Part shown: positions 8,801 through 15,126 of the stretch, in pieces
How positions within the stretch are numbered: position 1 is the stretch's first letter
Layout: the number at the start of each line of letters is the position of its first letter
Notes under the pieces: model-generated
Database searches by the model: none
Seen by the model: the letters and a program-made list of their open reading frames with translations, nothing else
Told to the model about the DNA's origin: nothing
Source of the DNA: JBDKJS01 sp039806065
GTDB taxonomy: Bacteria > Bacteroidota > Bacteroidia > AKYH767-A > 2013-40CM-41-45
DNA length: 19,818 bases
Direction: 5' to 3'
NCBI GenBank assembly: GCA_039806065.1
Contig: JBDKJS010000205.1
Span: 1 to 19,818, forward strand
Position numbers and translations under genes: made by a program

Positions 8801-11800
8801 CAAACTTTACTGCACAAACTGTTTGCGAAGGATTAAATACTTTACTAATCGATCAATCAAGTATTGGTGGTGGATCGATTACCAATTGGCTATGGGACTT
8901 TGGAGGTGGCAATACATCCATTCAACAAAATCCTTCTTATAATTTTGGCGGTGCAGGTAATTACCCTGTATCACTTACTGTAGCATCTAATAATGGGTGT
9001 ACCGCATCTTATTCACAAAATATAGCGGTGAGTCCATTACCTTTAGCAAATTTTACTGCCATGAATGCATGTCAGATAGCAACAGTGCCGATCACCAACC
9101 TAAGCACTGTAAGTTCAGGGAATATTACTTCATACAACTGGAATTTTGGAAATGGAAATACTAGCAGTGTTGCCTCGCCCACTGTAACCTACCCTAATGA
9201 AGGAACCTTTACTATTTCTCTAATTGTAACCACTGCCGCAGGCTGCTCCGATACCGTTTCAAATCCGATCAATATTTATCCTAAACCAAACCTAACCGCT
9301 GGAAGCAGTACAGTATGCCTTGGAAATGGTACTATGTTTAATGCAAGTGCAAGTATTTCATCAGGATCAATTAACAGCTACAGTTGGAATTTTGGGGATG
9401 GCAATACTTCAACTGGTAATAATCCTGTTCATACTTATGGTGGTGCTGGAAATTACTTAGCTTCAGTTATTGTCACCTCTAACCAAAATTGCTCTGATAC
9501 TTCACTGGTAAATGTTATCGTAAATTCACTACCGATAGCTCAAGCTGGAAATGATACTACAATATGTAACAGTAGTTCGGCTACACTTACGGCTTCAGGT
9601 GGAACAGTTTACCAATGGATGCCAGGAAACATAAATAGTATGAGCATAGTTGTAAATCCGATCATCAATACCATTTATACTGTAACAGTTACAGATAGCA
9701 ATGGTTGTAGCAATACTGACCAAGCGAATGTATTCATCAATTCGTTGCCAACAATAGTAGCCACGGCAGATGATACAATCTGTCTTGGAAATTCAATTAC
9801 CTTGACTGCTAGTGGAGGTTCTAGTTATCTTTGGTCAAATGGTTCCAATAACAGTAGCATCACTGTAAATCCTACTTCCAACGCAACCTTTACAGTCACT
9901 GCTACAGATATTAATGGTTGCAGTGCAGTTGATACCGTTCAAATCACCGTGCATTCATTACCTAATGTGAATGCAATGCCTAATATTGGTATATGTGATG
10001 GTTCAAGCATTGAAATAACTGCAACAGGAGCTGTAAATTATACTTGGAGTAATGGATCAAATAGCAATTCTATTATTGTATCACCAACTAATAACAATTG
10101 GTATTATGTAACAGGAAGTGATGTCAATGGATGCATTGCAACCGATAGTACTTATATCACCGTAAATCCGGTTCCTTCCGTAAACATTCCTCCAACTTTT
10201 CTATGTAGTGGATCAAGCATCATGTTAGATGCCGGCAATAGTGGCAGCACTTTCTTTTGGTCAACTGGTGAAACAAGTCAAACCATATTAGTAACAGATT
10301 CAGGAAACTACACTGTAACAGTGACCAGTGCCAATGGATGTGCCGCCTTAGGTAATGCCACCGTTACTGTTGGTGGAAACCTAATCGTGAATCCAATGAA
10401 TACGGCTATTTGCGATGGACAAAGTGTATTGTTAGATGCAGGTAATCCAGGATCTACTTATCTTTGGAATAATGGAGCCACCACTCAAACAATCAATGTG
10501 TCAGCTAATGGAAATTATATCGTTCAAATAACAGATGCGAATGGTTGCACGGGTTCAGTCTTGTCCACAGTAAGCGTAAATCCTATTCCGGTTGCAAACT
10601 TTATTGCAAATGGTGTTTGCCTTGGCGATTTGATGAACTTCACGGATCAATCAGCCATCAGTACTGGATCAATTAATAATTTTAATTGGGATTTTGGAAA
10701 CGGATTCTCAGCCAATACTGCTAATGCTCAATTCAATTATGGATCAAGTGGCGCTTTTGACGTTACATTAACGGTTACTTCAGCTGCAGGTTGTAGTGAT
10801 GCCATCACCCAACAAGTAGAAGTGAATCCACTCCCAGTGGCAGCATTTACTGCTGCACCTGTTTGCTTAGGCAATGCTACCAACTTCAATAACAATTCAT
10901 CAAACAACACTGTAAGTGTTAATTGGAATTTTGGCAACAATACCTCATCAGCCATAGCCAATCCATCGGTTATTTATGCCACACCTGGCGATTACAATGT
11001 AATATTAATTGCTCAGTCGAATGCAGGTTGTCTTGATACCATTAATCAAATGGTTACCGTTTATGGCCTACCGAATGCTGCCTTTACAACTGCCAATGCT
11101 TGCGAAGGATCATCCATAATTTTGAATAATAATTCTACTTCTAATAATGGCGCCATTACTTCTTACCTTTGGGATTTTGGAAATGGTGCTACAAGCACCC
11201 AATCTAATCCAAGCACTGTATATGGAACTTATGGCAACTATGAAATTAATTTAACAGTTATATCCAGTCTAGGTTGTGCGGATACTGCCCATCAACAAGT
11301 AACCATTCATCCACTTCCTATTAGTGCATTCTTGAGTAGCAATGCGTGTGCACAAAGCAATTTAGCCTTTCAAAATACATCCAGTATTCCCAGTGGTAGT
11401 ATTACCAGTTCACTTTGGCTGTTTGGCGACAATACCAATAGCGCATTAACCAATGCCAGCCATATTTATACCAATGCTGGAAATTATATTGCGAATTTAA
11501 TTAGCACTAGCAATTTTGGCTGTGTGGACACCTTTGCTGCACCCGTAAGTGTTAATCCTTTACCTGTGGCAGGCTTCATTGCACCAGATGTATGCGCAGG
11601 AAATTCAATCAATTTTACGGACACATCAAGTATAACCAGTGGAAGCATTCAAACATGGACATGGAATTTTGGAAATGGCAACACTTCTAATGCAGCCAAT
11701 CCTATATTCAATTATTCAAGCCCTGGCACTTACAATGTTTCGTTACAAGTCATTACTTCAAATGGATGTATAGCTAACTTTTCTAATACAGTAAATATAT

Positions 11801-13563
11801 ATCCAATACCAGTTGCATCATTCAATGCTACAAATGTTTGCTTTAATAACGCTACGCAATTTATCAACCAATCTGCTGTTCCTGGTGGCGGTAATTTTTC
11901 TACAATTTGGCAATTTGGAGATAATGCTTCTGATTCAACATTTAGTCCTCAACATACGTATCTAAATACGGGCAACTACCCCGTGACGATGATTATCACT
12001 ACACCTTTCGGTTGCCAATCCAGCATCACTAATTCAGTAGCTGTATATAATGGGCCAAATGCCAATTTTAGTACAGCCAATGGATGCTTAGGCACACAAA
12101 CCAGCTTCAACGATTTATCATCCACACAGGATGGTCAAATTGTAAATTGGTTATGGAATTTAGGCGATGGAACCACTACAACTTCTCCTAGTCCTATTCA
12201 CACCTACAATGCTCCTGGAACCTATCAAGTTTCATTAACCACTACCACTAATTATGGATGCTATGATCAAGCAAGCGGAATGGTAGAAGTCTTTCCAATT
12301 CCTGCACCGCAAGCCATTGGTGCCAATGCCTGTGTAAATACTCCTATTCAATTTACGGATGGTAGCACTAACAATATAGGCTTACTAAATTATAGTTGGA
12401 CATTTGGTGATGGAACCCAATCAACCTTAATATCGCCTGAACATAGTTTTGCTTACCCTGGCATTTATCAAGTTTCACTTGCTACTACTTCATCAAATGG
12501 ATGTGTAGTATCTGATAGTGTTTCAATAGAAGTTTTCGCTGCACCTAATGCACAATTTACTGCAACCAATGCTTGTGAAAATATAGCAATCCAATTTAAC
12601 AATAATTCAATGATCAATTCTGGTTCAATTAGTTCATATTATTGGTCATTAGGCAATGGTTCCACTTCTACAATAGTTAATCCTTCCAATACTTATACCA
12701 CTCCGGGCTCCTACACGGTTTCATTAACAGCTACCAGCAACAATGGTTGCATTGCCACCTCAAGCCTGCCTATTACCATATTCCCCAATCCAACAGTAAA
12801 TTTTGGAAGCAGCATTGCAGGCTGCAGTCCTTTATATGCTTCATTCACTGATTCTAGTAGCATACCTAGTGGTCAAATACAAGGTTGGCTATGGGATTTT
12901 GGCAATGGCGATGTGTCTACGAATCAAAATCCAAATTACACCTTTGACACTCCTGGTAATTTTACCATTTCACTTACGGTTGTTTCAGATCAAGGTTGCC
13001 AACAATCATTGCAAGTGCCAGCCTATGTTACTGTTTTTGCGCAACCCGTAGCAGACTTTACAGCATCTACAAACGTAATAGACATAGTAAACCCTGTAAT
13101 AAGTTTTACAAACGTATCATCAAATTACACATCTTGGATTTGGAATTTTGGTGATGGCAGCAGCATTAATAACATCTTGAATCCTACCCACGTATTTGGC
13201 GACACTGGAACATATGCTACTCAACTTATTGTAAGCAATGCATTTGGTTGCATTGATACAATTATTAAAACATTCAGAATAGAGCCGCGCTCCACTCTCT
13301 TTGTACCAAATTGCTTTACACCAAATTTGGATGGAACCAATGATGTTTTCAAACCTGAATTTACGCAGATGGAAAATATAAAAGTGTGGATTTTTGACCG
13401 TTGGGGAGTAGAACTTACTAAATGGGAGGGACTCACCGGCTTTTGGGATGGTACCTATCAAGAAAGACCGGTACAAGAAGATGTATATGTTTATCTCATT
13501 AAAGGTTGGGGCATTGATGGAAAAGTGTACGACTGGACAGGTAGTGTAAGTGTAGTTAGATAA
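5842..13563 (+). CDS. Giant secreted PKD/Ig-like repeat protein with CHU_C (gliding-motility-associated) C-terminal domain
   Basis: 2573 residues from the chosen ATG. An ATG at 5803 in the same frame would add 13 residues; I prefer 5842 because it gives a clean signal peptide, MIKALLRQIKLSIVILLTIA, ending AQSAKG. Order: a Cys-rich N-terminal domain (MGADLTYTC ... YRDC ... ICCRNA, to nt 6996); one SprB-like repeat (6997-7215); 3 PKD (7216-7947); 4 Ig-like (7948-8790); 3 PKD (8791-9528); 5 Ig-like (9529-10584); 11 PKD (10585-13287); and a CHU_C tail (13288-13560) with FVPNCFTPNLDGTNDVF and WIFDRWG. PKD units of about 82 residues carry W-x-F-G-[DN]-G; Ig units of about 70 carry Y-x-W-S-N-G. The tail marks export by the T9SS to the cell surface or medium. 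An adhesin or sugar-binding role is inferred from the fold only. No enzymatic domain is seen. The reading frame is intact despite heavy repetition. Confidence 0.95.
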   Translation: MIKALLRQIKLSIVILLTIAAQSAKGSHTMGADLTYTCLGGNQYRVTLSFYRDCIGVAAPTNPLVTISSASCGQSFGVICYPRAGTGQEVTPTCSSATTTCNGGSFTGIQEWVYDGIVNIPIACTDWTFSYSICCRNAAITTINNPGASTFWIYATLNNTIPGCNSSPSFSNKPVPFLCMGQQYCFNHGAYDADGDSIVYELITPRQTASTIVDYLPGYDAANPLVSSPATQFSTATGDICFTPQQIEVTVMAVLVKEYRNGVLIGTVERDIQLTVMNCANNLPALSGINGTNNFDLTVCAGSPFCFDIFSSDPDPGQQLTVTWDNGITAGTFTSDTAVNPISTFCWTPTAADISTTPYVFTVRVADDACPYVGSQVFSYTITVTGLSVNAGPDQNIACSDLATLTALASGGSPPYTYLWSNGSTMQSITVGAGTYIVAVNDGTCTMRDTVQVFTPYFPTASFNYSPSTCLNEPVQFNNTSTTPGGIIISTIWDFGDGTGSTIQNPIHQFPGIGSYDVMLIVETSLGCIDTIIQPINIAPPPTVNFTYAITCVGDQIQFTDQSTPPANVNFWVWSFGDGDSALIQNPTHVYDSSGTHYVTLIAGDSASCADTVTLPVIIYPLPVPAFSTTDACLGSSINLNGIVSPGDTINSWTWIIDDSTIYNGNFPSHLFDTAGIHTITLIATNNHNCPDTLTQTVTIHPLPNVNLGNDITICQNDSIVLIAQGGGSYNWSNGATNDTLIITPSGNSTYSVTVTDSNGCSAIDAVNILVNIPPVAVAGNDQHICEGSSATLTASGGTNYTWVPLGSNSSSVVVTPDSNSTYIVNINDGNGCTDSDTVEVFVHQQPVVNLSPIFICSGSSSTLNAGAGFSNYLWNTGDTSQSITIDSGGVYSVTVTDSYGCSNSASANVTVGTSLTLTLTDVSFCSGDSAILDAGFPGNTYLWSNGATTQTITVSSTGSYGVTVTDPAGCSGSINVNALVNPLPIANFTAQTVCEGLNTLLIDQSSIGGGSITNWLWDFGGGNTSIQQNPSYNFGGAGNYPVSLTVASNNGCTASYSQNIAVSPLPLANFTAMNACQIATVPITNLSTVSSGNITSYNWNFGNGNTSSVASPTVTYPNEGTFTISLIVTTAAGCSDTVSNPINIYPKPNLTAGSSTVCLGNGTMFNASASISSGSINSYSWNFGDGNTSTGNNPVHTYGGAGNYLASVIVTSNQNCSDTSLVNVIVNSLPIAQAGNDTTICNSSSATLTASGGTVYQWMPGNINSMSIVVNPIINTIYTVTVTDSNGCSNTDQANVFINSLPTIVATADDTICLGNSITLTASGGSSYLWSNGSNNSSITVNPTSNATFTVTATDINGCSAVDTVQITVHSLPNVNAMPNIGICDGSSIEITATGAVNYTWSNGSNSNSIIVSPTNNNWYYVTGSDVNGCIATDSTYITVNPVPSVNIPPTFLCSGSSIMLDAGNSGSTFFWSTGETSQTILVTDSGNYTVTVTSANGCAALGNATVTVGGNLIVNPMNTAICDGQSVLLDAGNPGSTYLWNNGATTQTINVSANGNYIVQITDANGCTGSVLSTVSVNPIPVANFIANGVCLGDLMNFTDQSAISTGSINNFNWDFGNGFSANTANAQFNYGSSGAFDVTLTVTSAAGCSDAITQQVEVNPLPVAAFTAAPVCLGNATNFNNNSSNNTVSVNWNFGNNTSSAIANPSVIYATPGDYNVILIAQSNAGCLDTINQMVTVYGLPNAAFTTANACEGSSIILNNNSTSNNGAITSYLWDFGNGATSTQSNPSTVYGTYGNYEINLTVISSLGCADTAHQQVTIHPLPISAFLSSNACAQSNLAFQNTSSIPSGSITSSLWLFGDNTNSALTNASHIYTNAGNYIANLISTSNFGCVDTFAAPVSVNPLPVAGFIAPDVCAGNSINFTDTSSITSGSIQTWTWNFGNGNTSNAANPIFNYSSPGTYNVSLQVITSNGCIANFSNTVNIYPIPVASFNATNVCFNNATQFINQSAVPGGGNFSTIWQFGDNASDSTFSPQHTYLNTGNYPVTMIITTPFGCQSSITNSVAVYNGPNANFSTANGCLGTQTSFNDLSSTQDGQIVNWLWNLGDGTTTTSPSPIHTYNAPGTYQVSLTTTTNYGCYDQASGMVEVFPIPAPQAIGANACVNTPIQFTDGSTNNIGLLNYSWTFGDGTQSTLISPEHSFAYPGIYQVSLATTSSNGCVVSDSVSIEVFAAPNAQFTATNACENIAIQFNNNSMINSGSISSYYWSLGNGSTSTIVNPSNTYTTPGSYTVSLTATSNNGCIATSSLPITIFPNPTVNFGSSIAGCSPLYASFTDSSSIPSGQIQGWLWDFGNGDVSTNQNPNYTFDTPGNFTISLTVVSDQGCQQSLQVPAYVTVFAQPVADFTASTNVIDIVNPVISFTNVSSNYTSWIWNFGDGSSINNILNPTHVFGDTGTYATQLIVSNAFGCIDTIIKTFRIEPRSTLFVPNCFTPNLDGTNDVFKPEFTQMENIKVWIFDRWGVELTKWEGLTGFWDGTYQERPVQEDVYVYLIKGWGIDGKVYDWTGSVSVVR
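8377..8790 (+). repeat. Copy 1 of an exact-register duplication (Ig-like units 3-4)
   Basis: These 138 codons match 10171-10584 at exactly +1794 bases (598 codons) with no length difference. By hand I count roughly 70 identical residues of 138, above the usual similarity between units. The clearest match is the codon run for NGATTQTI at 8677-8700 against 10471-10494. The following PKD units (8791 and 10585) keep the same offset at their starts. Confidence 0.8.
10171..10584 (+). repeat. Copy 2 of the exact-register duplication (Ig-like units 8-9)
   Basis: Partner of 8377-8790 at an offset of 598 codons. Upstream units keep almost the same spacing (7948 versus 9745; 8158 versus 9958), so the duplicated segment probably spanned all four Ig-like units 1-4 / 6-9 with later one-codon changes. 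Confidence 0.8.
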
Positions 13564-13591
13564 TTATATTTTTTATTTATAGTGTGTTCGT

Positions 13592-13623
13592 GAAAGTCCC
13601 GATGGTTAGCGCCCGGGGCTTTC
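13592..13623. terminator. Hairpin between convergent genes (possible two-way terminator)
   Basis: GAAAGTCCCG (13592-13601) pairs with CGGGGCTTTC (13614-13623) over 10 bp with one G-U pair around a 12-base loop. It sits between the stop of the giant gene and the stop of the small convergent gene. Neither side has a run of T, so intrinsic termination is plausible but not proven. Confidence 0.5.
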
Positions 13624-13629
13624 TGACAT

Positions 13630-13818
13630 TTAGTTCAAGTACAATCCTCTAGGATAAACCGTGCGAGTATGTTTTCTTGTTCTGGCCAAGCCTCTTAAGT
13701 AGGCAAATTTGTGAGGCGTTCCAAATACGTTTCTCAATCGCTTAAAGTCTTCAAATAGCTTCTGCTGATTCTCATCTACAGGAGCAAAGGCATGTGCATA
13801 AAATTCGTTGTGTAACAT
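13630..13818 (-). CDS. Small uncharacterised protein, 62 residues
   Basis: I do not recognise the family. It runs from ATG 13816-13818 to TAA at 13630-13632. The N-terminal half is acidic and helical-looking (FAPVDENQQKLFEDFKRLR). The C-terminal half is basic (RGLARTRKHTRTVYPRG), with no signal peptide or membrane segment, so it is probably cytosolic and might bind nucleic acid or RNA-rich partners (inference). Support for a real gene comes from its own well-formed promoter about 20 bases upstream (13838-13869), a hairpin just past its stop, a balanced composition, and the absence of any competing reading frame. It lies between the giant gene (convergent) and the PAP2 gene (same strand, about 100 bases upstream). 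Confidence 0.65.
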   Translation of the reverse strand: MLHNEFYAHAFAPVDENQQKLFEDFKRLRNVFGTPHKFAYLRGLARTRKHTRTVYPRGLYLN

Positions 13819-13837
13819 TTTCTTTAAAATTTATACC

Positions 13838-13869
13838 CAAATTTACAATCAGTCACTACCCTACTTCAA
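13838..13869 (-). promoter_or_regulatory. Promoter of the 62-residue protein gene
   Basis: Minus-strand TTG (13867-13869), a 21-base spacer, then TAAATTTG (13838-13845) fit TTG-N17-23-TAnnTTTG at both boxes. The predicted leader before the ATG is only about a dozen bases. Confidence 0.65.
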
Positions 13870-13921
13870 TATAACTTGGCAAATGATGCATATCCAATGG
13901 CGAAAATGTTTCAAATGTTTG

Positions 13922-14659
13922 TCACTGCCTAGATCTGTTTAGATGAATTTTTGGTATTAAATAGCCTGTCAATGCACCAATTGCATACCCTACCGCTACA
14001 TCGCTCAAAAAATGTTTACCACCTTTGATGCGAAGTAAGCCTGTGGCAGCTGGAAGCAAAGCTGCACCAACCCATACTATGTTATTATGTCTTGGTGAAA
14101 TCTTCAAATCAGTAAACACCTTAGCTGTAAAAAAAGTACCAGCTGCAGAAAAAGAAGTATGGCCACTAAAAAATGATGCTGCTCCGTCAGCAGATTTTCG
14201 TTCTACCAACGATACTTGGCTATTATAAACGTAAGGTCTGGCACGTTTAATTGCATATTTTGTAAATTGTGTAAGCGTGTAATTTATGGCCATTGTTTGA
14301 ACATACATAGTAGCTACAGTGTATGCAGATGTCCTGGCCTCTTTTGCTAAAAATAATGCAGAAGGAACCAAAGCTGTTGAAAAAATCCCCAACATATCAC
14401 TTCCAATTTGTGCCTTTCTATCATAATAATTCACACTCCATCTGTCTAGCCTTGGAATATCAGTTTTATTTAGTAGCAAAATAGATGCTTCACTAAAACC
14501 TTCCTTTCTTGAAATAGCGTATGATGATGTAGTTATTCCTAAAGTAGATAAACCAATAGTGAGTGCTGGCCTTTTAATTCTAGCATATACATCATTCATT
14601 TGCTGGCCAATGCAGCAGTTAGTTGAAATGAGCAATAGCAAGCCCATAAAAATTTTCAT
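13922..14659 (-). CDS. Exported PAP2-superfamily phosphatase
   Basis: 245 residues with an N-terminal signal peptide (MKIFMGLLLLISTNCCIG, cleavage probably before QQ). The three acid-phosphatase motifs are present: K134-x6-R141-P142 (KYAIKRARP), S165-G166-H167 in SFFSGHTSF, and R210-x5-H216-x3-D220 (RIKGGKHFLSD). His167 and His216 are the expected nucleophile and acid/base. The usual Pro before SGH is Phe. Hydrophobic stretches (about 93-106, 112-130, 196-209, 221-235) suggest membrane association. Likely substrates are lipid phosphates such as undecaprenyl-pyrophosphate or phosphatidic acid, or other phosphomonoesters; the sequence cannot choose. It is divergent from the prolyl oligopeptidase gene, with its own -7 box just upstream. 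Confidence 0.9.
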   Translation of the reverse strand: MKIFMGLLLLISTNCCIGQQMNDVYARIKRPALTIGLSTLGITTSSYAISRKEGFSEASILLLNKTDIPRLDRWSVNYYDRKAQIGSDMLGIFSTALVPSALFLAKEARTSAYTVATMYVQTMAINYTLTQFTKYAIKRARPYVYNSQVSLVERKSADGAASFFSGHTSFSAAGTFFTAKVFTDLKISPRHNNIVWVGAALLPAATGLLRIKGGKHFLSDVAVGYAIGALTGYLIPKIHLNRSRQ

Positions 14660-14667
14660 ACAGTGCG

Positions 14668-14675
14668 CAAAAATA
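14668..14675 (-). promoter_or_regulatory. Candidate -7 element for the PAP2 gene
   Basis: Minus-strand TATTTTTG ends 8 bases before the ATG, so the transcript would be leaderless or nearly so. No clear -33 TTG is visible at the expected distance. Confidence 0.4.
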
Positions 14676-15089
14676 ACAAACCCTGATGACCTAAAACACC
14701 AGGGCTTAATTAATATTCACCTAAACAAAACCTATAAAATTTTTGCAAATAAATTTCTTGGGATTAAAGAGAATTTATTAGGATCCTAAAACAGGGGTTT
14801 AACCACCAAATCCTTGCAATACTTTTTTAGAACTTTGTTGATGTAAATGTATCTTTAGGTTTTGCCCGAAAAACCAGAATTTTGCTAAACCCAGGTTTTC
14901 AGTTGCCAATATACCTAATTCGTGGGTGAATGATTAATAGTTATGCAATGGTTTGCGGAAATACAAGTCAAAACACAATAACACATTGCGAAACAGCACA
15001 TTAGACACTAAATTAGGCATAAATCATAGTTATTCCCTACAAACAAGGGGTTGAAATTTAATATCGCATCCCCAAAATAAGAAGATTTG
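14676..15089. other. Divergent intergenic region without a gene
   Basis: About 410 AT-rich bases between the PAP2 and prolyl oligopeptidase promoters. Visible structure is slight: a weak CCCTG/CAGGG hairpin near 14682-14706 and an AT-only inverted repeat AATAAATT (14748-14755) / AATTTATT (14772-14779). I see no tRNA, riboswitch or coding pattern. Confidence 0.5.
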
Positions 15090-15097
15090 TATTTTTG
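15090..15097 (+). promoter_or_regulatory. Candidate -7 element for the prolyl oligopeptidase gene
   Basis: TATTTTTG matches TAnnTTTG, 29 bases before the ATG. A -33 TTG at proper spacing is lacking, so confidence is moderate. Confidence 0.45.
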
Positions 15098-15126
15098 ACA
15101 CAAATATAAACCCATTTAAAAATAAC

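Larger units (their letters stand above)
6997..13287 (+). repeat. Protein-level tandem array of about 27 Ig-fold repeats inside the giant gene
   Basis: One SprB-like unit, then blocks of 3 PKD, 4 Ig-like, 3 PKD, 5 Ig-like and 11 PKD units. Block lengths are regular: 8791-9528 is 738 bases (3 x 82 codons), 9529-10584 is 352 codons (5 x about 70) and 10585-13287 is 901 codons (11 x about 82). Most units begin with a [LIV]P-x-[AV] linker, place one Cys 10-13 residues in and a second Cys in an x-G-C segment near the end. DNA identity between units is mostly low, so the array is old overall. Confidence 0.9.

Noticed and set aside
6997..13287. CRISPR-like or microsatellite DNA repeats
   Set aside because: The periodicity is at protein level (about 210- and 246-base units) with divergent DNA and an intact reading frame; there are no short identical repeats with unique spacers.
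13120..13476. 118-residue open frame on the minus strand
   Set aside because: It lies entirely antisense to the last PKD unit and CHU_C tail, whose motifs prove the plus-strand frame; composition is not protein-like.
14676..15089. Structured RNA in the divergent spacer
   Set aside because: Only short, AT-rich or 5-bp hairpins were found, as expected by chance in such sequence.
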